Shown: one piece after another, positions 16,634 to 25,200 of the stretch
How positions within the stretch are numbered: position 1 is the stretch's first letter
Layout of the letters: every line of letters starts with the position of its first letter
NCBI RefSeq assembly: GCF_937903345.1
Contig: NZ_CALCZQ010000020.1
Coordinates: 1 to 33,146, forward strand
DNA length: 33,146 nucleotides
Direction: 5' to 3'
From: an uncultured Emticicia sp.
Lineage (GTDB): Bacteria; Bacteroidota; Bacteroidia; Cytophagales; Spirosomataceae
Translations under genes and position numbers: made by a program
The notes under the pieces: generated by a model
Databases searched by the model: none
The model's input: the letters and a program-made list of their open reading frames with translations, nothing else
What the model was told of the DNA's origin: nothing

Positions 16634-17883
16634 CTTTGATTAATAAAACCACACGTTCTTTTCTTGTGGCGAGCCTTTTTGCTTCTATTTGTGGAGCTAT
16701 ATTATGCTTTGTTCTCCTAAAAAAAATAGTAAAAGATGAAGCCACAGAGCAATTATTACGTGAAAAGATTAAATTTGAAGAATATATTGATGAAAAAGGG
16801 AAGCTCCCCGAAACTTTTTTCGAACTTTCTGAAAGAGTAAATATTGTGCCATCAAATCAATTTTATAAGCCATATTTTAGCGATACAACATTTTTTCATA
16901 AGAAAGCCAACGAGTTCCACGATTATCGAAAAATCACATTTACTGTTAAGGTAATTCAAAACTGGTATAAGGTAAGTATTTTAAAGCCCCTATTTGAAGC
17001 TGATGAATTATTAACCGCTCTATTGCTGACTTTTGGTTTTTTAATACTACTCTTAGTTGGTTTATTGTTTACAGTAAATTATGTGCTTTCTCGTAAAATT
17101 TGGCAGCCATTTTATCAAACATTAAGCACGCTTCAAACTTTTCAAATCTCCCAACGTGATGAGCTTTACTTCGAAAAAACTGATATTACAGAGTTCCGAA
17201 CACTACAAAAAGAACTTCAAATATTAACCGAACAAGTAAGAAGAGAGTACCAAAGTTTAAAAACTTTTACAGAAAATGCCTCACATGAACTACAAACACC
17301 TTTGGCAGTAATTAGCTCAAACTTAGAACTCTTATTACAAGATTCTAATCTGACAGACATTCAAATGCAACAAATTTCATCTTTGATTGAATCAATAGGT
17401 AAACTTTCAAAATTAAATCAAACTTTACTTCTTCTAACAAAAATAGAAAATAGGCAATTTGACGACCGTAAAATCATTGATTTTTCTGAATTAGTTCTTA
17501 AAAAAATAGACCTTTTAGATGTTTGGATTAAGCATAAAGGCCTAACCGTTTCAAAATCAATTACTCCAAACGTAAACTTACAAATCAATGCTTATTTAGC
17601 AGATGTGCTACTAAATAATATTTTTGGTAATGCCATTAAATATAATATCTTATTGGGAGATTTATTTATTGAACTTACTGTTAAACGATTTATTATTAAA
17701 AATACAGGAAAGCCGTTAAGTGTTCTACCCGAAAACCTCTTCGGTCGCTTTCAAAAAGATAGTTCTCAAAGCGATTCGCTTGGATTAGGTTTGGCATTAG
17801 TCAAACAAATTTGTGATACTTACAATTTTAAAGTAAATTATAGTTTTCAAGAAAACTTGCACGCCTTAACAATTGAGTTCTAA
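16630..17883 (+). CDS. Sensor histidine kinase
   Basis: The 417-residue kinase has two membrane helices (about 12-31 and 128-153) enclosing a periplasmic sensor region of about 95 residues. A linker and dimerisation domain follow with phospho-His219 (ENASHELQTPLAV), then the ATPase domain: N box LLNNIFGNAIKYN (Asn330, Asn334), F box LFGRFQ and G2 box LGLGLAL (384-390). The G1 box reads IKNTGKP, where Asp is replaced by Asn, a variation seen in other kinases of the phylum. It is translationally coupled to the response regulator. The receptor and PepSY-like neighbours suggest an envelope signal; the ligand is unknown. Confidence 0.93.
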   Translation: MTLINKTTRSFLVASLFASICGAILCFVLLKKIVKDEATEQLLREKIKFEEYIDEKGKLPETFFELSERVNIVPSNQFYKPYFSDTTFFHKKANEFHDYRKITFTVKVIQNWYKVSILKPLFEADELLTALLLTFGFLILLLVGLLFTVNYVLSRKIWQPFYQTLSTLQTFQISQRDELYFEKTDITEFRTLQKELQILTEQVRREYQSLKTFTENASHELQTPLAVISSNLELLLQDSNLTDIQMQQISSLIESIGKLSKLNQTLLLLTKIENRQFDDRKIIDFSELVLKKIDLLDVWIKHKGLTVSKSITPNVNLQINAYLADVLLNNIFGNAIKYNILLGDLFIELTVKRFIIKNTGKPLSVLPENLFGRFQKDSSQSDSLGLGLALVKQICDTYNFKVNYSFQENLHALTIEF

Positions 17884-17970
17884 AAATAATTCAATGCAAT
17901 TTTAGTTCCTCCAAATTCTCTACAAAATTGGTTCGTAATGTTGTATCGTAAATTTTAAATAACAAACAAC

Positions 17971-18378
17971 ATGAAACGTACACAAGTATTGGCAGTTATT
18001 GCCGTATCTATTTTTTCAACAGGAGCATTCGCTCAGAAAATTAATTCAGACAAAGTACCTGCTGCTGTAAAACAAGCCTTCAATAAGGCTTATCCAACCG
18101 CCAAAGACACCAAATGGGATAAAGAAGGCAACGACTTTGAAGCCTCGTTTGAGCAAGGTAAAGAAGAACTTTCAGTAGTTTTTGACGGGAAAGGAAATGT
18201 ATTAGAAGTTGAGAAAGAAATTGAATTTTCAGCATTGCCAGCTCCTGTTCAAGCAGCTTTGAAAGGAAAAAAAGTAAAGGAAACAGCAATAATTACCAAA
18301 GGCGGAAAAACTTTTTATGAAGCGGAAGTTGGTGGTAAAGATTTGATGTTTGATGCACAAGGCAAAGCAAGCAATTAA
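17971..18378 (+). CDS. Secreted PepSY-like (DUF2874) protein
   Basis: The 135-residue protein has a signal peptide ending GAFAQ and two PepSY-like half repeats. The first is KVPAAVKQAFNKAYPTAKDTKW followed by FEASFEQGKEELSVVFDGKGNVLE. The second is ALPAPVQAALKGKKVKE followed by FYEAEVGGKDLMFDAQGK. This domain is common in small periplasmic Bacteroidota proteins beside two-component systems and may modulate the sensor; that role is inference. It lies 87 nt after the kinase gene and is followed by a strong terminator, so it is probably part of the same transcription unit or has its own regulated promoter. Confidence 0.85.
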   Translation: MKRTQVLAVIAVSIFSTGAFAQKINSDKVPAAVKQAFNKAYPTAKDTKWDKEGNDFEASFEQGKEELSVVFDGKGNVLEVEKEIEFSALPAPVQAALKGKKVKETAIITKGGKTFYEAEVGGKDLMFDAQGKASN

Positions 18379-18396
18379 TTTACCGAGTTCTTTTTT

Positions 18397-18429
18397 AAGG
18401 TAGGGTCAATAGCTTGGCTCTACCTTTTT
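18397..18429 (+). terminator. Rho-independent terminator after PepSY-like gene
   Basis: AAGGTAGGGTCAA pairs with TTGGCTCTACCTT over 13 positions, including two G-T wobbles, around the loop TAGC. Three more T follow the stem. It separates the two-component cluster from the sigma-factor operon. Confidence 0.8.
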
Positions 18430-18450
18430 GAGTTTATTTCTTCATCCAGG

Positions 18451-18476
18451 CAACGGTTTGAGTTTAATTAGGGTAA
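18451..18476 (+). promoter_or_regulatory. Putative ECF sigma promoter, site D (autoregulatory)
   Basis: CCAGGCAACG is followed by 15 nt and GGGTAA, one mismatch from GTGTAA. It lies 17 nt upstream of the sigma factor start, so the expected leader is only about 10 nt. Its match with sites A-C suggests that the sigma factor transcribes its own operon. Confidence 0.55.
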
Positions 18477-18493
18477 TTTAATTTAGACACTAA

Positions 18494-19120
18494 ATGATTG
18501 GAAATTTGTTTTTTAAAACTAAGATACCTTTTTCAGAAGATAATTTCGAGAGCATTATACGGGCGTGTATAGAACACAACCAAAATGCCCAGAGTTTGTT
18601 GTATAAACAGTATTTTGGATTTGCTAAAAGTGTGTGTTTAAGGTATTCTTCAAATCCTGATGAAGCAAAAGATATTTTGAATGAAGGCTTTCTGAAAGTT
18701 TTTAATAATTTAGATAAATATTTGCCAGAATACTCATTTAAAGCATGGTTACGCACCATAATCGTAAATACTGCAATAAATTATTATCGTGATAATAAAA
18801 AATATAATCACGAAATTGGTTTTGACGGTTCGGAAGAAGCAATTTATGATGAAGATATTATAAGTAAGATTTCGGCTGATGAAATTTTGGGTTTAGTACA
18901 ACAACTTCCACCTGCCTATCGAACGGTATTTGTCATGCACGTAGTCGATGGCTATAATCATAGAGAAATAGGTGAAATATTAGGAATAAATGAAGGTACT
19001 TCGAGGTCAAATTTTGCCAAAGCTCGACAAAAGTTACAATTATTAGTACAAAAAGAATTTCCGCATCTTTACGAAAACTATCGTTCGGAGAAAGAAAAAA
19101 CTCGACAAGATGAATATTAA
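18494..19120 (+). CDS. ECF-type RNA polymerase sigma factor
   Basis: This 208-residue group 4 sigma factor has region 2 at about 34-103 (LLYKQYFGFAKSVCLRY, DEAKDILNEGFLKVFNNL, FKAWLRTIIVNTAINYYR). Region 4 is at about 132-184 (LVQQLPPAYRTVFVMHVVDG, then the helix-turn-helix YNHREIGEILGINEGTSRSNFAKARQKL). There is no region 1 or 3, as expected. Its last 11 nt overlap the start of the next gene, which encodes a candidate membrane-bound anti-sigma factor. A putative promoter matching three other sites lies immediately upstream, implying autoregulation. Confidence 0.93.
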   Translation: MIGNLFFKTKIPFSEDNFESIIRACIEHNQNAQSLLYKQYFGFAKSVCLRYSSNPDEAKDILNEGFLKVFNNLDKYLPEYSFKAWLRTIIVNTAINYYRDNKKYNHEIGFDGSEEAIYDEDIISKISADEILGLVQQLPPAYRTVFVMHVVDGYNHREIGEILGINEGTSRSNFAKARQKLQLLVQKEFPHLYENYRSEKEKTRQDEY

Positions 19121-20558
19121 TAAATACTACGAAACTATCAAGCAAAAACTTGAAGGAATCGAACTCGAATTTCATGAAAATGATTGGGATGAAATGAAAG
19201 GATTCATGGCATTGAATAATCCAAAGGTTTCATTCTGGAATAGCTATGGTCGAATGTTTTTATATTCGACAGGATTATTGTTTTTACTTACCTCGTTATT
19301 TTTTAATATCAAACAAAACCATGACTATAATACTTTACTAAAAATTAATCAATCATTAAGTAAGCATACTATTTATCAACCCGAAGTAATTTATCATACA
19401 GATACTATTTTTGTTACGAAATACATAACTAAATGGCAAACAGTTGAAAAAGTTGTATATAGAAACGCTACCCAATCTAATGTAAAAACAGATGATGAAA
19501 GCGTAGTAAATAATGATAATTACCCAATAAAAAGCGACCAAAATATTGTAAAATCTAACGCAAATCACGATAAAATATTTAATAAATATTCGAATAATCA
19601 GAAAATAACTGGCAATATTCAAGCAACCACAAAACTAAATAATGAAATAATAGACAAATCATTTAATGAGCAACAATCTGATAAACATGATATAAATGTA
19701 GGTAGCAACATTAAGTTGGTAGATGATAATACAAGTGAAATTATTAAAAATGAGCAAGGAATTTTATCGAAATCCGAAATCGAAAAACAGAGAAATGCAA
19801 TTGAATCGGTTGAACAAAACTTTGACTTAAAAACGATTAAAAGTATTCCATTTAATCCGATAGCCTTATTGTGGAATGGAAAACAGCCCTATATAGTTTA
19901 TTCAAATACAGATTTGATAAAACAACGCAAACATCTAACAATCAATTTACCTTCCATTTCATTATCTAACCTAAAATATAAGATTGGCGTAAGTTTAGAT
20001 GTTGCTAATGAGCAGGTGGGTGCATCAGTTATTAGTGAAGTTTTGTTTAGTAAACATTTGAGTTTCAATACGGGTGTCCGTTTTTTAAATATTACGGGTA
20101 GTAGCTACTATACATCTGAACAATATGATTTATTAACAAAGAGAGATTTTAGGCAGCAATACGCCACATTCGTACCTGCTAATTATGATATTATCAACCT
20201 TGATTTTCAAAATTATTTATTACAAATCCCTATTGGAATAACATATCGGTATCCACTTCGTAATGATTTTATTTTGCTATTTTCGGCAGGCACAAATCTT
20301 GACTTATTTGTTCGACAATATGTAAACTTCGATTATAAAGAAGATAATAGTAAATTCGAGCAAGGAACATATAAATCTACTCTTACAAATAGTTTATTTA
20401 ACCATATTGAATTGTCAGCAGGTCTCGAAAAAACTTTTAAAAGAATGACATTCCAGCTTCATCCATTTATTTCACCACAAATAAAAGAAACACCTTACCG
20501 AAACGAAGAGTTTATTTTTGGTGCAAAAATGAAGTTTTTCGTAAATTTAATAAAGTAG
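19110..20558 (+). CDS. Candidate dual-membrane anti-sigma factor with C-terminal barrel
   Basis: The 482-residue protein has an unusual layout. Residues 1-47 are a short charged cytoplasmic segment (KQKLEGIELEFHENDWDEMK) of the size that binds ECF factors. Residues 48-66 are one membrane helix. Residues about 67-270 form a long Asn/Lys/Gln-rich linker. Residues about 275-482 form a barrel-like C-terminal part with YKIGVSLDVANEQ, LSFNTGVRFLNITG, LLQIPIGITYRYPL and a last strand ending KMKFFVNLI. The sigma gene overlaps it by 11 nt. Dual membrane-spanning anti-sigma factors (Dma) with ECF partners (Das) have been reported in Bacteroides; this is a candidate relative. Its anti-sigma role is inferred from layout and position. 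Confidence 0.75.
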   Translation: MNINKYYETIKQKLEGIELEFHENDWDEMKGFMALNNPKVSFWNSYGRMFLYSTGLLFLLTSLFFNIKQNHDYNTLLKINQSLSKHTIYQPEVIYHTDTIFVTKYITKWQTVEKVVYRNATQSNVKTDDESVVNNDNYPIKSDQNIVKSNANHDKIFNKYSNNQKITGNIQATTKLNNEIIDKSFNEQQSDKHDINVGSNIKLVDDNTSEIIKNEQGILSKSEIEKQRNAIESVEQNFDLKTIKSIPFNPIALLWNGKQPYIVYSNTDLIKQRKHLTINLPSISLSNLKYKIGVSLDVANEQVGASVISEVLFSKHLSFNTGVRFLNITGSSYYTSEQYDLLTKRDFRQQYATFVPANYDIINLDFQNYLLQIPIGITYRYPLRNDFILLFSAGTNLDLFVRQYVNFDYKEDNSKFEQGTYKSTLTNSLFNHIELSAGLEKTFKRMTFQLHPFISPQIKETPYRNEEFIFGAKMKFFVNLIK

Positions 20559-20571
20559 AGCATCACTCGGT

Positions 20572-20615
20572 ATTAATCAAAAAAAGCTCTATAAATAAAG
20601 CTTTTTTTGATTAAT
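20572..20615. terminator. Bidirectional terminator, 17-bp perfect stem
   Basis: Arms 20572-20588 and 20599-20615 are perfect inverted repeats around a 10-nt loop, with A7 and T7 tracts inside the stem. It lies between convergent genes ending at 20558 (plus) and 20707 (minus), so it can serve both. Confidence 0.85.
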
Positions 20616-20706
20616 CATTCTTAAAATAAGAAGTAAATACGCATGTTTCAGACAAAGTTTATCATAAATAGCTTTGAAAACCTACATAACTTTGATAAAT
20701 GCTGAT

Positions 20707-20991
20707 TTATTTTTTTACTTCTTGTATCTTCCAAACTTGTAAAGCATTAAAACATTTATCACCCACAATTTTGCCTTTTAGATTTATATTTGCTGTAATT
20801 TCTTGCCCCTCAGTAAAAGTATCAATGAGTGTGATTTTATCGCCATGTAATTCTAAGGCAATTGTTTGAGTGTATTGTTTGTCGGGAATTTGCAACCAAA
20901 ATTCTTTTTTTTGAAAATCTTTACTACCTTCTTTCTTTGTGGGTAAGTTTTCAGTTTCCTTGATTTTTACTATTGTTCCAGTTAATTCCAT
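20707..20991 (-). CDS. DUF3127 (OB-fold-like) protein
   Basis: This 94-residue cytoplasmic protein matches DUF3127. It has the N-terminal MELTGTIVKIKETENLP, then KKEFWLQIPDKQY, a middle strand IALELHGDKITLID, and the segment EGQEITANINLKGKIVGDKCFNALQVWKI. The pattern of strands suggests a small OB fold, which in other proteins binds single-stranded nucleic acid; function in this family is not established. It is monocistronic, convergent with the anti-sigma gene through a shared terminator. Confidence 0.85.
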   Translation of the reverse strand: MELTGTIVKIKETENLPTKKEGSKDFQKKEFWLQIPDKQYTQTIALELHGDKITLIDTFTEGQEITANINLKGKIVGDKCFNALQVWKIQEVKK

Positions 20992-21055
20992 TGATAAATT
21001 AGTTTAAATTTTGATAAAAATCACCTTATATACAGGTAAGAAATACATAAATCAC

Positions 21056-22210
21056 TTATTTAAAAGGGCTATAATTTAAAGAAACCCGAAAGGTATTTGA
21101 CAAAATCTGATTCTTATTTTTGGGCTTCAAATAAGCTAAATCCAATCCAAAATTCTTAAACTTTCCTCCTAACCCAAGTGTGAAATAATGTATATCCCCC
21201 TTTCGCTTATTTTGAGCATGATAGCCAGCTCGAATTGCCAAGAAGTTACGATATTGAAACTCAGTACCGAAAGAAAACGTAAACTCTTTCAAAGTTTCAT
21301 CAAAACCATCGGGTGCAGTACCCCACGATTGAAAGATTGTGCCAATTCCTGTTATGTTCTCTTCATTAGTACCTGCAATTACTTCATTTTTAGCACTTCT
21401 TACGGAAGGTGTCGGCACAAGTAGCTTGTTTGCATCAATAGTAAACATCAATACATTTTGTTTCTTCCCCAAAATAAAGTGTTGTGCAGCACCAAGTTTT
21501 AGCAAAGTTGGTTGGAACGTCCGTTTTTTATAATCACCGTAAGAAACCTTGCCACCAATATTTGTCAATGAAGCTCCGTAATTCAGCCAATACTTTTTTT
21601 TATTTTTCCCATCATGGTAAAAATACAAATCTCCTGCAATGGCATTGACTGGTTTTGTGGTGATACTTTGGGTTGTTGAACGAGCCGATAAATTAGAATA
21701 GATATACTTCAAACCAACTGAAATACTATTATTATGATGAAGTTTATGACTATAAAAACCATTGATTGAAAACTCTTTTGATTTGAAATTTTTGATAAAC
21801 TCCCTATTATCACCATAGATAGCTACATTTCCAGCATCAAAGTATTTTGCACCAACTCCAAAAGCTGTCTTTTCTTTGGCTTGAAATATATTTAAGGCAT
21901 ACAAATTCATACCTTGAATGAGATTTCTATAATAGGGAGTATAATATATCGAAACTCCAACGTTTTTAGTCTTTTTGGTACTATCTTGATTGAGAAATAC
22001 TAATTTCGCTGGGTTCATTAATGCACTATTAGCATCTGGTGAAATCGCAATTCCTGCTTCACCCAATGCAGCACTTCGGGCATCGTAAGTGAAATTTTGA
22101 AACGGAAATGCACCAACTAAAATTCTTTGAGTGTTTATTGGCGTGTAGGCTTGTGCCATACTTTGGAGAGTTGCTAAAAACAACAAGCCAATCACTATTA
22201 AATTTTTCAT
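21056..22210 (-). CDS. PorV/PorQ-like type IX secretion outer-membrane protein
   Basis: The 384-residue protein has a signal peptide ending QSMAQ. The PorV/PorQ signature follows at about 36-70: FPFQNFTYDARSAALGEAGI then SPDANSALMNPAKLVF. The rest is a predicted 14-strand barrel of FadL type ending FRVSLNYSPF. PorV shuttles type IX cargo to the attachment complex and PorQ belongs to the same complex; which subtype this is cannot be settled here. It follows the type IX cargo gene by 56 nt across a hairpin (22227-22257), so it may be a cargo-dedicated paralogue. The housekeeping type IX genes (porK, L, M, N) are absent from the window. Confidence 0.8.
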   Translation of the reverse strand: MKNLIVIGLLFLATLQSMAQAYTPINTQRILVGAFPFQNFTYDARSAALGEAGIAISPDANSALMNPAKLVFLNQDSTKKTKNVGVSIYYTPYYRNLIQGMNLYALNIFQAKEKTAFGVGAKYFDAGNVAIYGDNREFIKNFKSKEFSINGFYSHKLHHNNSISVGLKYIYSNLSARSTTQSITTKPVNAIAGDLYFYHDGKNKKKYWLNYGASLTNIGGKVSYGDYKKRTFQPTLLKLGAAQHFILGKKQNVLMFTIDANKLLVPTPSVRSAKNEVIAGTNEENITGIGTIFQSWGTAPDGFDETLKEFTFSFGTEFQYRNFLAIRAGYHAQNKRKGDIHYFTLGLGGKFKNFGLDLAYLKPKNKNQILSNTFRVSLNYSPFK

Positions 22211-22226
22211 CTGATTTTATGTTTAA

Positions 22227-22257
22227 ATCCCTTGTCAGCCAAACTGACAAGGGATTA
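22227..22257 (-). terminator. Intergenic hairpin (attenuator-like)
   Basis: A perfect 13-bp inverted repeat (AATCCCTTGTCAG / CTGACAAGGGATT) surrounds the loop CCAAA. On the minus strand it is followed by TTAAAC, not a long T-run. Placed between the cargo and PorV-like genes, it may lower read-through or stabilise the upstream mRNA. Confidence 0.6.
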
Positions 22258-22266
22258 GTGAATGTT

Positions 22267-25200
22267 TTAGTTATTTACTTTCACAATGCGTTTTTTCAAG
22301 GTAACTGGTTTATTTCCATCTGTACCAACGATGTATAAAATGTAGGTTTCTGATGGTAAATTGAATAAGTCGAGTACGATGCTGTCTAAATAGCGTTCCT
22401 GTCCGCCACCTTCATAGAGAACTTCTCCACGTTGGCTATATAGAACCAATTTTACACCATCAATACATCCTTTCGATTTGATGTATAATTTGCCAGAAGT
22501 TGGGTTTGGATAGGCAATTGCATCGTTGATATTATAATCCAAAACGGTGATGGTAGCTGTTGACTCATCTGATTTTTCATTATCAGCATTAATGCAATAC
22601 AAACTATACTTTTGCGTTTCAACCCGTGTGCCTATAACTTCAATCTTTTCACCACTTTGACCATTTGACCAGATAATTGTACCATTACATTGCGTGAGAG
22701 CAGATAGTATTAGTTGCTTATTCAAGCAAAGTGTATCAGTGATGGAATAACCACGAATGCCATTTCTCGTTTCAATCTCAATTGGGTGAGGTCTGACTCG
22801 AACTTTCACCGATGCAGTATCAGAAACACATTGCCAAATGCCACAAGTAGCCGAATAAACAGTATTTTTCTCTGGTCTAACTACAATGCTTAAAGCTTTT
22901 TCGCCTGTATTCCAAAGCAAGTTTTCTTCGCAACCACTGGCAGTTAAGGTGTTTTTCTCGCCTTCCAAAATAAATAAATTACCGCCAATGTTTGGCTTTT
23001 TTGGAGTTTGATAAACCTTAATAAAAGTTGTAGTTGTATCTGAAACTAATGTATCAAGTCCTACACAAATAGCTTGGTAAGTAATATCTGATTTGGGTGA
23101 AACTGAGAAAGATTGACTCTTTAAATCTTGATTGTCTAACCAAACCAATCTACCGCCATCTTCACAATTTTTTGCTGATATAGTTGTTGTAGTTCCAATA
23201 CACAAAGTATCTGCACTGGCAGTTACAAGGGGCATTTTAGGTCTTACATAAACCTTAAATTGACTCCATTCACTGTAACAGCCATCAACAAAACAGCGAG
23301 CATGATAAATAGTAGTTGTTGATGATTTTACCTGAATTTTATTCAACGTATCAGCTAATAAAACATTGCCAGCTTTCCATTCGGTACGATTACAGACACT
23401 TGCGAATAATTCAATCACTTCACCTTTGACAATAATTGCAGTTTTTTCAACACTTTTGGATGTAATTATCGGCGGAGCTATTTGAGCTTTAACGGTAACT
23501 TTGATAGCAATGGCTTCACTCCAACCAGTTTCATGACTATAACACGATACCGCATAAGTATTTGATTCGGTCAATCGCTCTTGAAAACCTTCGGGTACTT
23601 CCACTCGATTCGGAATATCCATCCAATTTTTTGTCCAATGAACTTCCGTACCATTCATACAGCCACTGAGCAATTTTACGGAATCGCCATAACAAATTGT
23701 TTGGTCTTTAGCCGTTGGTGGCGGAGTTTTCATTGTGATTTCTATCTCATTTGAGTTGGTACAACCATAGCCACCCACACAAATAACGGTATATTTCGTG
23801 CTACGTCTTGGCTTAACTTCAATAGTGTTCAAATCCTTTTCACCAGTTGACCATCTTATAGAACCATTACATCCACCCGCACCAATTCTGACTGTTTCAC
23901 CCAAGAAATATGTCGTTCTTTCACTGCCAATTTCAGGTTTATTGGGTAATGGAATTGGATTTATCGTTATATCACCCGCACCTTCACCAACTGGAGTTGA
24001 ACACATCACCCTAAAATTAGTTTTCTGAGTAATTGGGTAAGTATTGGGATTTTCAATAGGCTTGGCATCCATAAAATCATCATTGTGCCAAACAACCCAA
24101 TAAAATTCCGTAGTGCAACCACTTTGTTCCAATGTAGCGGTAGAACCCCAACATACGTTACTTCCAGTAGCCTTAATTGCGGGAGGTTTTACCTCAATGG
24201 TTATCTTACCTTTTCCACCACAAGCGTTTGGACTTAAACACTCGGCTACATATTCCGTAAATTTGTTCGTTGGCCAAACCGTTATTGGATTTCCGCTCGC
24301 TTGTCCATTTTGCCAACTGACCACTCCATCGCAACCCGTCGTACTTAAAACTATTGACTCTCCTAAAATAATTGGATTTTTTGAGGCAATGATTTGAAAG
24401 TCTTGCGGTTGTCTGATGTTTACACCTATGGTTTCGGTGGCTTCACCTGCCGAAGTTACACAATGTCCTGTAAACGAAACTGCCTGAACAATTCCGTTAT
24501 ACATGGGAGATATTTCATTTCTACGACCATATTCTGGAGAAGTCCAGTAGATGTCTTTATTGGGGCAACCAGTCATGCTCAAAGTTGTTGAACCACCAAT
24601 ACATACTACATTTGGAGAAGCTTTTATTGAAACTTTTGGTGCGTTTACCTCAATCATTACCTTCTCATTTCCACCAACACATCCACCGTTGGCGGTACAA
24701 GTAGCTGAATATTCCGTACTTGCTTTAGGGGTTACAGAAATACTGGTTGTACTTTCACCCGTATTCCAAGAAATAATACCGTTACAATTTGAAATACTCA
24801 AAATGGCTGTTTCACCTAAAACTAAAGGATTTTTAGAAGCTACAATTGTCGGAGTTGCACCATTTGAATTAACAATTAATTTGACCAAAATTCTGGCATT
24901 ACTTGTGCAATTATTGGTAGTATTTCTTGCTTGAACATAGAAAAAACCATTGTTCAAAGTTTCGGAATTTGGTATAAAATTTAAACCCGTTATCAATAAA
25001 TTTCCACCAATTGGAGCATCGTACCATTCCGCTATCTCATTATTTCCAACGCTAACCGATAAAGTCGGAATGGCTTGACCTGCACAAATGGTTTTATCGC
25101 CTCCACTAATGGGAAGATTGACAGTTGGGCAACTACAAGATGGTGAATTTACAGTTTTAGTAGTAATACAACCAGCACTACTCGTAGCAGTTAGAATTAC

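Noticed and set aside
18126..18136. AAGGCAACG inside the PepSY-like gene, and a similar TAGGCAACG near 4295
   Set aside because: Both are within coding sequence, lack a -10 partner at the right spacing and do not face a gene start.
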